A stretch of 41,178 nt of DNA from Ruminococcus sp. (lineage in GTDB: Bacteria > Bacillota > Clostridia > Oscillospirales > Ruminococcaceae), in contig JAGBJO010000038.1 in NCBI GenBank assembly GCA_017934425.1, positions 1 to 41,178 of the forward strand, written 5' to 3'. Positions 15,816 through 25,318 of the stretch are shown piece after piece; the stretch's first letter is position 1, and the number at the start of each line of letters is the position of its first letter. Made by a program: the position numbers and the translations under genes. The notes under the pieces are model-generated. The model saw nothing but the letters and a program-made list of their open reading frames with translations. It did no database searches and was not told the DNA's origin.

Positions 15816-16544
15816 ATGTGCGAAAATGATTCAGACAATAACCAGGTAATATCTCAGGATAACGGCGATACTCAGTCGCAGAACTCACGCCACCTTATCC
15901 ACTGCCTTAATATAATCGGGCAGATAGAGGGGCATTACGTCCTCGACAAGCAGAACAAGACCACGCAGTATGAGCATATCATACCCGCTCTTGTGGCTAT
16001 CGAGCAGGACAGGAGCGTCAAGGGGCTGATAATTATTCTCAATACCGTCGGCGGCGATGTGGAAGCAGGGCTTGCCCTTGCGGAACTTATCGCCAGCATG
16101 AAGACCCCTACAGTATCACTTGTGGTAGGCGGCGGTCACAGTATCGGCGTTCCGCTGGCAGTAAGCGCTAAACGCTCGTTTATCGTCCCATCGGCTTCGA
16201 TGACCATTCACCCGGTACGAATGAACGGCACAGTCCTGGGCGTTCCCCAGACTCTCAGCTACTTCAGCCGTATGCAGGACAGGATAATCGACTTCATCAC
16301 CCGGCACAGCAAGGTGAATGGGGATACTTTCCGGGAGATGATGATGAATACCTCTGAACTGGTCATGGACGTAGGTTCAGTGGTGGAAGGCGAAGATGCC
16401 GTAAAGCTTGGGCTTATCGACAGCCTGGGCGGTCTGGGCGATGCCCTGGAGTGTCTTTATGATATGATAGAAAGCTCGCCGCAAAGGTATGAAAATGATG
16501 CGGCTGATTATAACGGAGGAAAATATGGCAGCAAGACAGACTAA
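15816..16544 (+). CDS. tepA: ClpP-class serine protease, TepA-like
   Basis: A 242-residue ClpP/crotonase-fold protein resembling translocation-enhancing protein TepA. The likely nucleophile is S109 in GGGHSIGVP and the His is H132 in TIHPVR, 23 residues later as in ClpP-type triads; a candidate Asp lies in the EGEDA-LGLID segment. There is no signal peptide, so it is cytoplasmic. The first 30 residues are polar and low in order. CAGGAGGC precedes the ATG. The gene overlaps ftsK by 20 nt; in Bacillus subtilis tepA likewise lies next to spoIIIE, which supports the name. Its physiological substrate is not clear for the family. Confidence 0.85.
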   Translation: MCENDSDNNQVISQDNGDTQSQNSRHLIHCLNIIGQIEGHYVLDKQNKTTQYEHIIPALVAIEQDRSVKGLIIILNTVGGDVEAGLALAELIASMKTPTVSLVVGGGHSIGVPLAVSAKRSFIVPSASMTIHPVRMNGTVLGVPQTLSYFSRMQDRIIDFITRHSKVNGDTFREMMMNTSELVMDVGSVVEGEDAVKLGLIDSLGGLGDALECLYDMIESSPQRYENDAADYNGGKYGSKTD

Positions 16545-19227
16545 AGCGTCTACCAAAAAAACAAAGAAAGAACCCGCCGAAAAGGCTAAACCTAAAAAGA
16601 AAAAGGTTCAGGAGGAAAAAGTAAAAGAGGAGGAAAAGCCCTCCGGAGGCAGCGGACTTTCCATAGAAGAACGCTTCGCCCTCATGGACGAACAGAGAAG
16701 CCGGAGAATATCCATTATCACTTTCGGTCTGGGTATACTCATGGCACTGATGATATTTATTCCCGGTACGTCAGGCTGGTACAAAGTCCACACCACTATC
16801 ATGGGACTTTTCGGTGTATCAGCGTTTTTTGTGCCGATAATACTTGTGTACGTTTCCGTCCTCATGGGCAACCGTGAGAACCGGGCAGATGCAGGGCGGA
16901 AGTTCTGGTGGGGATTCTTCTTCATACTCCTTACCAGTGCAGTCATACAGGTGTTTGCCGTGGGAAAACTGCCTGCAAAGGGATTTCTCAAGAATTTCGG
17001 CGCTCTTTTCGAGGAGGGCGCACAGCTTCATGGAGGCGGCGTTGCAGGCTACCTTTTCGCAGGCCCGCTGCTTCATGTATTCGGAACTACCGGCGCAAGG
17101 ATTATCTCCCTGCTGCTGGTATTCATCGGAACTATGCTGGCAAGCGGCAAGACTATCCCGGAGTACTTCCGCTGGCTGATGACACCGTTTTTCTTCATCG
17201 GGAACTGTATCGCCGGCGTGAACAGCCTTATGCTTGGCGGAACGTTCAACGAGGGCTTCTACGGCGAGGACGATGAGGAGGACGATGATTCGGAGACAGA
17301 CTACTCAGCCGACTACGCAATAAACCGCAATAGTATAGATATGCCCATCGCTCCACCAGTGGTGGACGATTTCGAGGAACTTGATACTTACAGAGGCGAC
17401 CTTGAAGCCCTTAATCTCCTTGACCCTGCGCCGGTCGAGCCGCTTCCGCAGGTGAATACCGAGCCGAGAGGAATTCCCGACGAGGACGGATTTATCTTCG
17501 ATGTACCACTTCCCGGCGAGGAGGGCGCACCTGTTTTCCCTGAGCCTAAGCCTTTGCCGCCGCTGAAGCGTGTGATGCGAAATGAACCTGTGCTTTCCGA
17601 GCCTGTGCCGGAAAACGTTGGCGGCGAGGAGAAAACCGATGCTGACGATGAACTGGATATGCTCATAAATCAGGCGGCTGAGAAGAAGGCAAAGCGTGAC
17701 GCTGCCGCAGCAGGGGAACTTATTGATGATGAGCCGAGGGAAATTCCCCAGCAGATATACATTCTCCCCGGACTTGACCTGCTGGCGCTGCCGGACGTTC
17801 GTTCAAACAGTGCCGAGGCTGCACAGGAAATGCGTGAGAAGGCAGACACTATCGTTAACACATTTAAGAGCTTCGGCGTTGAGGTAAAGATCCGCAACAT
17901 TTTCCGTGGCCCTTCCATAACCCGTTACGAGATACAGCCTGGCGCAGGAGTTAAAGTCTCCAAGATCAAGGGACTTGAGGACGATATCGCCCTTAACCTT
18001 GCCGCACAGGGTGTGCGTATCGAAGCGCCTGTTCCCGGAAAGTCGGTAGTGGGCATAGAAGTTCCAAATATCAACAAGGATACGGTTACTATCCGTGAGA
18101 TACTGGCTTCCACCGAGTTCAAGAGCGCCCAGAGCAAGCTGGCGTTCGCAGTGGGCAAGGACATCACAGGCAACTCTGTAGTGGGCGATATCGCCAAGAT
18201 GCCACACGTTATCATCGCAGGTACTACCGGTTCAGGTAAGTCGGTTTGTACCCGTTCCATAATCATGTCATTGCTTTACAACGCAACTCCTGAGGAAGTG
18301 CGTATAATACTTATCGACCCCAAGATAGTTGAGTTCAAGGTATTTGAGGGAATTCCTCACCTGCTTACTCCTATCGTTACCGATGCGAAGAAAGCGCCGG
18401 GTGCGCTGAACTGGGCGGTCATGGAAATGATGCGCCGCTATCAGACCTTCGCTGACGTTAATGCAAATGACCTGCGCTCCTACAATGAACTCGCCGAAAT
18501 GGAGGAGGACATGGAGAAATTGCCGCAGATAGTTATATTTATTGACGAGCTGGCTGATATGATGCTTGTTGCCGGCAAGGAAGTTGAGGACTCTATCTGC
18601 CGTCTGGCGCAGATGGGACGTGCGGCAGGTATGCACCTGGTCATCGCTACTCAGCGTCCTACCACCGATGTTATCACAGGCCTTATCAAGGCGAATATCC
18701 CAAGCCGTATCGCACTTTCCGTTATGTCACAGGTGGACTCACGAACCATTATCGACATGGCAGGTGCGGACAAGCTTCTGGGTAACGGCGATATGCTGTA
18801 TATGCCTATCGGTATCGGCAAGCCTAAGCGTGTGCAGGGCTGTTTTGCGTCAAGTTCCGATATTGAAGCTACACTCAACTTCATCAAGGAGCAGGGCACT
18901 GTACAGTACGATGAGGGCATTATGGCGGCTGTTGAAAGCTACACTCCCCAGACTAAGGGCAGCAGCGGCGGAAGCGATATGAACTTTGAGGCAGGTTCGG
19001 ACGAGGACTTTACCTGCCGTGCAATAGATGTTGCTGTTGGCAGCGGTGGTATATCTGTAACTATGCTTCAGAAGAAACTGAAACTTGGTTATGCAAGAGC
19101 CTCTCGTATCATGGACGACCTGGAGGAAATGGGCGTTGTAGGTCCGAGCGAAGGCTCACGTCCAAGAAAGGTATACTGGAGCAGAGAACAGTTTGAGCAG
19201 TGGAAACTCAATTCTATGGAAAACTGA
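16525..19227 (+). CDS. ftsK: DNA translocase FtsK/SpoIIIE
   Basis: A 900-residue septal DNA pump that clears chromosome ends from the division septum. Basic N-terminal tail (Lys-rich, 1-45), four to five membrane segments (about 64-232), an acidic Pro-rich linker (250-420), then the motor: alpha and beta domains with Walker A AGTTGSGKS (near 566-573) and Walker B IVIFIDELADM (near 668-678), and a C-terminal winged-helix gamma domain (about 830-895) that reads KOPS/SRS-type sequences. The ATG at 16525 follows GGAGGAAAAT and is inside the end of the tepA-like gene; the longer frame from 16489 lacks an RBS. Confidence 0.96.
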   Translation: MAARQTKASTKKTKKEPAEKAKPKKKKVQEEKVKEEEKPSGGSGLSIEERFALMDEQRSRRISIITFGLGILMALMIFIPGTSGWYKVHTTIMGLFGVSAFFVPIILVYVSVLMGNRENRADAGRKFWWGFFFILLTSAVIQVFAVGKLPAKGFLKNFGALFEEGAQLHGGGVAGYLFAGPLLHVFGTTGARIISLLLVFIGTMLASGKTIPEYFRWLMTPFFFIGNCIAGVNSLMLGGTFNEGFYGEDDEEDDDSETDYSADYAINRNSIDMPIAPPVVDDFEELDTYRGDLEALNLLDPAPVEPLPQVNTEPRGIPDEDGFIFDVPLPGEEGAPVFPEPKPLPPLKRVMRNEPVLSEPVPENVGGEEKTDADDELDMLINQAAEKKAKRDAAAAGELIDDEPREIPQQIYILPGLDLLALPDVRSNSAEAAQEMREKADTIVNTFKSFGVEVKIRNIFRGPSITRYEIQPGAGVKVSKIKGLEDDIALNLAAQGVRIEAPVPGKSVVGIEVPNINKDTVTIREILASTEFKSAQSKLAFAVGKDITGNSVVGDIAKMPHVIIAGTTGSGKSVCTRSIIMSLLYNATPEEVRIILIDPKIVEFKVFEGIPHLLTPIVTDAKKAPGALNWAVMEMMRRYQTFADVNANDLRSYNELAEMEEDMEKLPQIVIFIDELADMMLVAGKEVEDSICRLAQMGRAAGMHLVIATQRPTTDVITGLIKANIPSRIALSVMSQVDSRTIIDMAGADKLLGNGDMLYMPIGIGKPKRVQGCFASSSDIEATLNFIKEQGTVQYDEGIMAAVESYTPQTKGSSGGSDMNFEAGSDEDFTCRAIDVAVGSGGISVTMLQKKLKLGYARASRIMDDLEEMGVVGPSEGSRPRKVYWSREQFEQWKLNSMEN

Positions 19228-19249
19228 CCCGAAAGGAGGCAGCGGCAAG

Positions 19250-21196
19250 ATGTATGACGAATTTCTCCCCATTACCCGGAAAGAAATGGAAGAACGTGGC
19301 ATAACCCAGTTCGACTATATCTACATAACTGGTGACGCTTATGTTGACCACCCAAGCTTCGGTGCGGCTATCGTCACACGGCTTATTGAGGCTATGGGAT
19401 TTACGGTGGGTATCATCTCCCAGCCGGACTGGAAGTCCGACAGGGACTTTACCCGCTTCGGCAGACCGAAATACGCATTTCTCCTTACTGCCGGAAATAT
19501 AGATTCAATGGTGGCGCACTATACTGCCGCCAAGCGCAAGCGTTCCGACGACGCATATTCCCCCGGCGGAGTAAGCGGAAAACGCCCGGACAGAGCCGTT
19601 ATTGTGTACTGCCAGAAGATCAGGCAGATATACGGCGATGTTCCGCTTATTATTGGCGGACTGGAGGCTTCCCTGCGCCGTTTCGCTCATTATGACTACT
19701 GGGACGATGCAGTAAGACCGTCAGTTCTGGTGGACTGCGGCGCTGATTTGCTCATGTACGGCATGGGCGAACATCAGATACAGGAGGTCTGTAAGCGGCT
19801 TGCACAGGGCGAGGATATCCACTCGATACATGACGTAAGAGGAACTTGCTACCTGACAGAGCCGGTGAATACGCCTTTAGGTGCGGCACAGTGTCCCTCA
19901 TTTGAGCAGGTCAGCCAGAACAAGGCGGAGTACGCAAAGGCGACGAAGATACAGTACGACTGGCAGGACGAGGTCTACGGAAAGACCATTATCCAGCGCC
20001 ACGGCAATATGATGCTTGTGCAGAATCCGCCGGCGCTTAGCCTTACCACTGAGGAACTGGACTACGTTTACAGCCTGCCCTATACACGGCGGTATCACCC
20101 GTCGTATGAGGAACAGGGCGGCGTTCCCGGAATCGAGGAGGTGCGATTCTCTATCACCCATAACCGTGGCTGTTTCGGCTACTGCAACTTCTGTTCCATT
20201 GCACTTCATCAGGGACGGCGAGTTACGGTAAGAAGCGAGGAATCGGTCTTAGCAGAAGCAGAGCGCATCACGCATATGCCCGACTTCAAGGGCTATATCC
20301 ACGACGTAGGCGGCCCGACGGCGAATTTCCGCCACACCTCCTGCGAGAAACAGCTCAGCAAGGGACTATGCATGGGCAAGAAGTGCTTAGCGCCTACTCC
20401 ATGTCCTGCCCTGAAAGCTGACCATACAGAATACCTGGCGATGCTCCGGAAAATACGCCAGATAAAGGGTATCAAGCGAGTGTTTGTGCGTTCAGGAATC
20501 CGCTACGACTACCTTATGGAGGACAAAAACGACGAATTCATCAGGGAACTTATCAAGTACCACGTAAGCGGTCAGCTTAAAGTTGCCCCGGAGCATTGTT
20601 CCGCAGTAGTCCTGGACAAAATGGGCAAGCCGCATATCGAGGCATACAAGGCGTTCCAGAAACGCTTTTACGAGATAACAAAGGGTATAGGCAAGGAGCA
20701 GTATCTTGTTCCGTACCTTATGTCAAGTCACCCCGGCAGTACACTGAACGAAGCCATTGAACTGGCGCTTTTCCTCCGTGACAACCATATCCGTCCGGAG
20801 CAGGTGCAGGACTTCTACCCAACGCCGGGCACGATATCCACAAGTATGTTCTATACCGAACTTGACCCGTACACTATGGAGAAGGTCTACGTCCCGAAAA
20901 CTCCCCATGAAAAAGCGATGCAGAGAGCGCTTCTCCAGTACTTCCGCCCGCAGAACCGTGAGATAGTCCTGGAAGCCCTGAAAAAAGCCGGACGGCGTGA
21001 CCTTATCGGTTCGTCGCCAAAGTGCCTTGTGGACGAACTCCCAGGCAGAAAGACTCCTGACAGAAAGGGCGGTGAGGGAAACTGGAAGAAAAATTCACCC
21101 AGCCGTCCGCAGAAGGGCAGACCGACACAGAAGCCCTCCGCACCCAAGCGGCAAAACTCAAAGAAAAACAGCGCACAAAAGCGAAAGCACGGCTGA
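19250..21196 (+). CDS. YgiQ-family radical SAM protein
   Basis: A 648-residue protein of the UPF0313/YgiQ radical SAM family. The [4Fe-4S]-SAM motif is C308-x3-C312-x2-C315 (RGCFGYCNFCS). The N-terminal half is the typical YgiQ domain before the radical SAM barrel, and the last about 50 residues form the usual disordered Lys/Pro/Arg-rich tail. The reaction is not established for the family. AAAGGAGG precedes the ATG at 19250; the open frame starting at 19193 overlaps ftsK and is ignored. From 21076 the -1 frame is also open and runs into the next gene (see findings). Confidence 0.9.
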   Translation: MYDEFLPITRKEMEERGITQFDYIYITGDAYVDHPSFGAAIVTRLIEAMGFTVGIISQPDWKSDRDFTRFGRPKYAFLLTAGNIDSMVAHYTAAKRKRSDDAYSPGGVSGKRPDRAVIVYCQKIRQIYGDVPLIIGGLEASLRRFAHYDYWDDAVRPSVLVDCGADLLMYGMGEHQIQEVCKRLAQGEDIHSIHDVRGTCYLTEPVNTPLGAAQCPSFEQVSQNKAEYAKATKIQYDWQDEVYGKTIIQRHGNMMLVQNPPALSLTTEELDYVYSLPYTRRYHPSYEEQGGVPGIEEVRFSITHNRGCFGYCNFCSIALHQGRRVTVRSEESVLAEAERITHMPDFKGYIHDVGGPTANFRHTSCEKQLSKGLCMGKKCLAPTPCPALKADHTEYLAMLRKIRQIKGIKRVFVRSGIRYDYLMEDKNDEFIRELIKYHVSGQLKVAPEHCSAVVLDKMGKPHIEAYKAFQKRFYEITKGIGKEQYLVPYLMSSHPGSTLNEAIELALFLRDNHIRPEQVQDFYPTPGTISTSMFYTELDPYTMEKVYVPKTPHEKAMQRALLQYFRPQNREIVLEALKKAGRRDLIGSSPKCLVDELPGRKTPDRKGGEGNWKKNSPSRPQKGRPTQKPSAPKRQNSKKNSAQKRKHG

Positions 21197-21201
21197 TATG
21201 C

Positions 21202-22053
21202 GTGGTTGCGGCAGTTTTTATAACGGCTGCCCTGACACATTGTATAAATCATTTACATAAGCCTGAGAACGTTCCAGGGATCCGTGTCAGTTTCATAGAT
21301 GTGGGGCAGGGGGACGCTATACTGGTTCAGTCCGGCGTGTGCAGTATGCTCATTGACTGCGGTGAGGAGGAGAGCGCAAGCGACGTTATCCACACCTTGA
21401 AAAGCCACCATATCCGGCATCTTGACTACGTTCTCGGTACTCACCCTCATTCCGATCACATGGGCGCAATGGCAAGGATCCTGGACGCTTTTGAGACAGA
21501 TGAGATACTCGTTTCGCCAGTGCCGGAGGAACTCGTCCCAGAGGACGCTTTCTACCTTAATATGCTGGAAACTGCCCGGAAAAAGGGAATTCCCATAACG
21601 CAGGTGAGTGCAGGGCAGAGTTTTGACATAGGCAGCGCTAAAGTGGAGATACTTGCGCCGGTAGTTGACGGTGACGACCTTAACAACTGCTCCGTGTGTA
21701 CGCTTATCACTCTGGGCGAGGTAAGCTTCCTGCTCACAGGCGATGCGGAGACTGATGAGGAGCAGAGTATGCTGGATTCCGGGGAACTCAGCGGAGTGAG
21801 CGTGTACAAAGCCGGTCACCACGGCAGCAAAACTTCCTCCGGCGAAGATTTCCTTGAAGCCATTCACCCGGATGCGGCGGTGATATCCTGCGGCGTGGGG
21901 AACTCCTTTGCTCACCCAAGAGACGAAACGATCAGCAGGCTTATGAAATATACCGACAATATTTTCCGTACCGACCTTTGCGGTACGATAACCATAGAGT
22001 CCGACGGCAGCACATTTGCAGTCCGGACGGAAAGGAGCGTCTATGATAATTGA
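21202..22053 (+). CDS. ComEC/Rec2-type metallo-beta-lactamase-fold hydrolase
   Basis: About 283 residues: an N-terminal hydrophobic anchor or signal segment followed by an MBL-fold domain like the C-terminal domain of ComEC. It has FIDVGQGDA, the metal motif HPHSDHMG, LTGD and KAGHHGS, all intact. Related stand-alone proteins are membrane-attached or exported, with proposed nuclease or phosphodiesterase activity; the substrate here is unknown. The start is uncertain: GTG at 21202 has no visible Shine-Dalgarno and cuts off basic residues that would normally precede the membrane segment, yet upstream codons in this frame contain no ATG, GTG or TTG back to a stop at 21073-21075. It overlaps the DUF3006 gene by 11 nt. 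Confidence 0.8.
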   Translation: MVAAVFITAALTHCINHLHKPENVPGIRVSFIDVGQGDAILVQSGVCSMLIDCGEEESASDVIHTLKSHHIRHLDYVLGTHPHSDHMGAMARILDAFETDEILVSPVPEELVPEDAFYLNMLETARKKGIPITQVSAGQSFDIGSAKVEILAPVVDGDDLNNCSVCTLITLGEVSFLLTGDAETDEEQSMLDSGELSGVSVYKAGHHGSKTSSGEDFLEAIHPDAAVISCGVGNSFAHPRDETISRLMKYTDNIFRTDLCGTITIESDGSTFAVRTERSVYDN

Positions 22054-22252
22054 CAGATTTGAGGGCGAAAATGCTATAGTTCACGATGGCGACGAAATCA
22101 TCTGCATACACCGTTCACATCTGCCTTCCGGCGCAGGAGCAGGTGACTTCATCACCCTCAGCGGCGGCAGATATCAGCTTGACCGGTCAAAAGACCTTGA
22201 AAGCGAAGTACGCAGTAAGCTGAAAGAGATGCTGGGTGGCGCAAATGACTGA
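22043..22252 (+). CDS. DUF3006-family small protein
   Basis: A 69-residue protein matching the DUF3006 pattern: IIDRFEGENAIV, then a strand-rich core and a short basic helix. Members are commonly encoded directly beside ComEC-type MBL proteins, as here, and the genes overlap by 11 nt, so a joint function is likely though unknown. AAAGGAG precedes the ATG at 22043; the open frame from 22016 is longer but lies within the MBL gene. Confidence 0.8.
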   Translation: MIIDRFEGENAIVHDGDEIICIHRSHLPSGAGAGDFITLSGGRYQLDRSKDLESEVRSKLKEMLGGAND

Positions 22253-23462
22253 TACTATCATTGTAGGCGGAGGTGCTGCCGGATGCATGGCGGCAATACA
22301 GGCGGCACGTCTGGGCAAGAGCGCAGTTATATTTGAGCGCAACGGCAATATCGGCAGGAAACTTCGCATCACCGGCAAGGGCAGATGCAACGTCACCAAT
22401 AACAGCACCGTTCAGGAGCATATGGCGAATATCCCGGTAAATCCACGATTTCTCTACAGTGCCTACTCCGGGTTCGATGCTTATGATACTATGAACTTCT
22501 TCGAGGAACTGGGCGTTCCGCTGAAAACCGAGCGTGGGAACCGTGTGTTCCCGGTAAGCGACAATGCGGAGGATATCGTGGCGGCGCTGGGCAGGGAACT
22601 GAAGCGGCTGGGCGTGAAGATAATCGGTGAGCGTGTGACTTCACTTATCCTTGAAAATGGCTGCTGCTGCGGAGTAGTGGCAGGAGATACGGAATACCGC
22701 AGTAATTCAGTGCTTATCGCCTGCGGAGGAAAGTCATACCCGAACACCGGTTCTACCGGCGACGGCTACACTCTCGCAAAGAGTGCAGGTCATACCATAA
22801 CCGACCTGAAACCGGGACTTGTTCCCCTTGTATCGCCGGATAAGTACTGTGCAGAGCTTATGGGACTTTCACTGAGAAACGTGACACTTAGCCTGTATGA
22901 CGGGCAAAAGCTGCTTTTTTCGGAACTTGGTGAGATGCTGTTCACGCACTTTGGTGTGTCCGGACCACTTGTCCTCAGCGCAAGCAGTCACCTGCGGAAG
23001 ATAAGTCCCGACCGTTGCAGGCTTGTCATCGACCTGAAACCCGGTCTTACCCCGGAACAGCTTGACAGCCGCTTGCAGAGAGACTTCGCCGAGAATCTGA
23101 ACCGTGACTTCTCAAACGGTATCCGTGGACTGCTTCCGGCGAAGATGATACCCGTAATTATCGCACTGTCCGGAATCCCGGCGGACAAAAAAGTAAACAG
23201 CATCACCCGTGAAGAACGCCATGCTTTCGGCGAACTCATCAAGGCGTTCCCGGTGAGGATATCGAAATTCCGCCCTATCGACGAAGCAATTGTAACAAGC
23301 GGCGGCGTTTCCATAAAGGAAATTTCCCCGAAAACTATGGAGTCGAAGATAACTCCCGGACTTTTCTTCGCCGGAGAAGTCATCGACACCGACGCTTATA
23401 CCGGCGGATTCAACCTGCAAATCGCCTTTTCCACCGCCTATGCAGCGGCGCAGTACCTCTGA
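22245..23462 (+). CDS. BaiN/HI0933-family FAD-dependent oxidoreductase
   Basis: About 405 residues. The N-terminal Rossmann motif IIVGGGAAGCMAA with a following acidic residue binds FAD; GKGRCNVTNN and the C-terminal GGFNLQIAFSTAYAAA are signatures of the HI0933/YhiN/BaiN flavoprotein family. The family name comes from a bile-acid 3-dehydro reductase, but most members have no tested substrate, so I do not infer bile-acid metabolism. I place the start at ATG 22245, overlapping the DUF3006 stop by 8 nt; the GTG at 22236 is possible. Confidence 0.87.
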   Translation: MTDTIIVGGGAAGCMAAIQAARLGKSAVIFERNGNIGRKLRITGKGRCNVTNNSTVQEHMANIPVNPRFLYSAYSGFDAYDTMNFFEELGVPLKTERGNRVFPVSDNAEDIVAALGRELKRLGVKIIGERVTSLILENGCCCGVVAGDTEYRSNSVLIACGGKSYPNTGSTGDGYTLAKSAGHTITDLKPGLVPLVSPDKYCAELMGLSLRNVTLSLYDGQKLLFSELGEMLFTHFGVSGPLVLSASSHLRKISPDRCRLVIDLKPGLTPEQLDSRLQRDFAENLNRDFSNGIRGLLPAKMIPVIIALSGIPADKKVNSITREERHAFGELIKAFPVRISKFRPIDEAIVTSGGVSIKEISPKTMESKITPGLFFAGEVIDTDAYTGGFNLQIAFSTAYAAAQYL

Positions 23463-23463
23463 T

Positions 23464-23994
23464 ATGGCAAAGGACAGAACGGCGCTCTGGCGCAATATTT
23501 TCCGGTATACATTTGAGTTCGTCACAGCCGGTTTCATCGGCTGGTGCTATGAGGTTGCAACAGTCTGGGTCATGTGGCACTATTTTGAGAACCGTGGTAT
23601 ACTCCACCTGCCGATAGTGCCGATTTACGCAGTAGGGGCGTTTCTTCTGCTGATACTGGTGCGTAAAAAGCACAGCCCGCTATACATTTTCCTGTTTGCG
23701 ACCATAGTCACCACGATATTTGAACTGGCGGCATCGTACCTGCTGGAGTTCATTTTTCACAGGCAATTCTGGACGTATGAGACGTGGTACTTCTCCATAC
23801 TCGACCGTTCCAGCCTTATCTCAAGCGCAATATTCGGCATACTTGCCGTTGCATATTTTTTCTGGCTGCACCCGTTTTCCGGGAAGATCTCCGGGAAACT
23901 GCCAGTCCCGGCTTGTGCGCTGCTCAGCGTACTTGCGGCAGGTGCAATAGTTACCGACCTTATCATATCGGTACATGGATTACTTAGTTCATAA
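23464..23994 (+). CDS. CmpB-like membrane protein (putative ABC transporter permease family)
   Basis: A 176-residue integral membrane protein with about four to five hydrophobic segments. It matches the family annotated as putative ABC transporter permease (ABC_trans_CmpB): FIGWCYEV near the N-terminus, then the NRG-x-L-x-LPIVPIYAVGA block. There is no ATPase gene next to it, so the transporter label is only inherited. The ATG at 23464 comes directly after the stop of the flavoprotein gene, and no good Shine-Dalgarno is visible, which suggests translational coupling. Confidence 0.75.
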   Translation: MAKDRTALWRNIFRYTFEFVTAGFIGWCYEVATVWVMWHYFENRGILHLPIVPIYAVGAFLLLILVRKKHSPLYIFLFATIVTTIFELAASYLLEFIFHRQFWTYETWYFSILDRSSLISSAIFGILAVAYFFWLHPFSGKISGKLPVPACALLSVLAAGAIVTDLIISVHGLLSS

Positions 23995-24017
23995 TTTTAC
24001 ATAAAGGAGAAATAAAT

Positions 24018-24689
24018 ATGAGTACAATCAACATCGCAATCGACGGCCCTGCTGGTGCAGGAAAAAGCACCATTGCAAAAATGGTTTCCGCAAAACTGGG
24101 CTACATCTACGTTGATACAGGCGCACTTTACCGCACTGTAGCACTTTACATCACCGAGAACAATATCCCTGATGAGGACATCGAGAAGTCGCTGGAAAAG
24201 GCTGACGTTTCCCTCAGATTCATCGACGGCGCACAGAGAGTTTTCCTGGGCGACAGGGACGTTTCCGACGTTATCAGAACACCTGAGATCTCTATGGCAG
24301 CTTCAAGAACTTCCGCTATTCCCGCAGTCCGTGCGTACCTTTTCGAGACTCAGCAGAAGATCGCCCGTGAGAACAATATCATCATGGACGGCAGAGACAT
24401 CGGAACTGTTGTACTGCCCAATGCTGACGTTAAGATCTTCCTGACAGCTTCCGCCGAGGAGAGAGCGAACCGCCGCTATAAGGAACTGGCTGAGAAGCCT
24501 GATTGTCCGCCTTACGAGGACATTCTCAAGGACATTATCCAGCGTGATTACCAGGATATGCACCGTGAGATCGCTCCCCTGAAGCAGGCTGAGGACGCTG
24601 TTCTTGTGGACACAACTGAGCTGAACCTGGAGCAGTCCGCAGAGGCTATTGTTAAGGTCATCAAGGACAAGACCGGGAGAGAGGCATAA
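24018..24689 (+). CDS. cmk: Cytidylate kinase
   Basis: A 223-residue (d)CMP kinase, ATP + CMP to ADP + CDP. The P-loop GPAGAGKSTIA lies at about residues 10-20; the CMP-binding DTGALYR motif and the DGRDIGT motif are present. Length is normal. AAAGGAGAAA precedes the ATG. Its stop shares one base with the plsC start; cmk-plsC-ispH/rpsA is a widespread Clostridia gene order. Confidence 0.96.
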   Translation: MSTINIAIDGPAGAGKSTIAKMVSAKLGYIYVDTGALYRTVALYITENNIPDEDIEKSLEKADVSLRFIDGAQRVFLGDRDVSDVIRTPEISMAASRTSAIPAVRAYLFETQQKIARENNIIMDGRDIGTVVLPNADVKIFLTASAEERANRRYKELAEKPDCPPYEDILKDIIQRDYQDMHREIAPLKQAEDAVLVDTTELNLEQSAEAIVKVIKDKTGREA

Positions 24690-25318
24690 TGTACGGCTTT
24701 GTACTGCTTGTGGTAAGGCTTGCCATGCGTATAGCCTTTAACCTGCACTACGAGGGCAAGGAGAATATCCCCAAGGGCGAGAACTTCATCTACGCCTCCA
24801 ACCACCGCACAAACGCTGACCCGCCGCTGGTGGGCGCAGGAATACTGGGGAAGCATTCATTCATGGCTAAGGAGGAACTTTTCCACAACAAGCTTTTCGC
24901 ATGGCTGATACGCTCCCTGGGCGCATTCCCCGTTGCCCGTGGAAAGGGCGATACCGGCGTTATCGACACTTCCATAAAGTGCCTGGAGGAGGGCAGGAAT
25001 CTGATGATATTCCCCGAAGGCACACGCTCCAAGACCGGCAAAGTGGGCAGAGGTCACTCCGGTGCGGCGCTCATCTCCGCAAAGTCCGGAAAGCGGATAA
25101 TCCCTGTGGGCGTTGTTTTCGGTGAAAAGCTGAAATTCCGCACACGCATCACTGTAAAGTACGGCAAGCCCATTGACCCGGCTGAGTATATCGACGACCC
25201 TACAGACCCGAATCCCAGACAGCTTGTGAAACTCAAAAACCGCTACATGGACGAGATAAAGGCACTGGTGGGCGAAGTCCAGCCGGAATCCGGCAGTAAG
25301 GAGGCTGAAAATGAGTAA
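24689..25318 (+). CDS. plsC: 1-acyl-sn-glycerol-3-phosphate acyltransferase
   Basis: A 209-residue PlsC-family acyltransferase that makes phosphatidic acid from lysophosphatidic acid at the inner face of the membrane. The catalytic HX4D is NHRTNAD and the glycerol-phosphate binding motif is FPEGTRSKTG. One hydrophobic N-terminal segment acts as the membrane anchor. It starts on the last base of the cmk stop codon and overlaps the next gene by 8 nt. Confidence 0.95.
   Translation: MYGFVLLVVRLAMRIAFNLHYEGKENIPKGENFIYASNHRTNADPPLVGAGILGKHSFMAKEELFHNKLFAWLIRSLGAFPVARGKGDTGVIDTSIKCLEEGRNLMIFPEGTRSKTGKVGRGHSGAALISAKSGKRIIPVGVVFGEKLKFRTRITVKYGKPIDPAEYIDDPTDPNPRQLVKLKNRYMDEIKALVGEVQPESGSKEAENE

Noticed and set aside
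22245-23462. Bile-acid metabolism suggested by similarity to BaiN
   Set aside because: The family is large and mostly uncharacterised, and no other bai genes are present; the neighbours are housekeeping genes.
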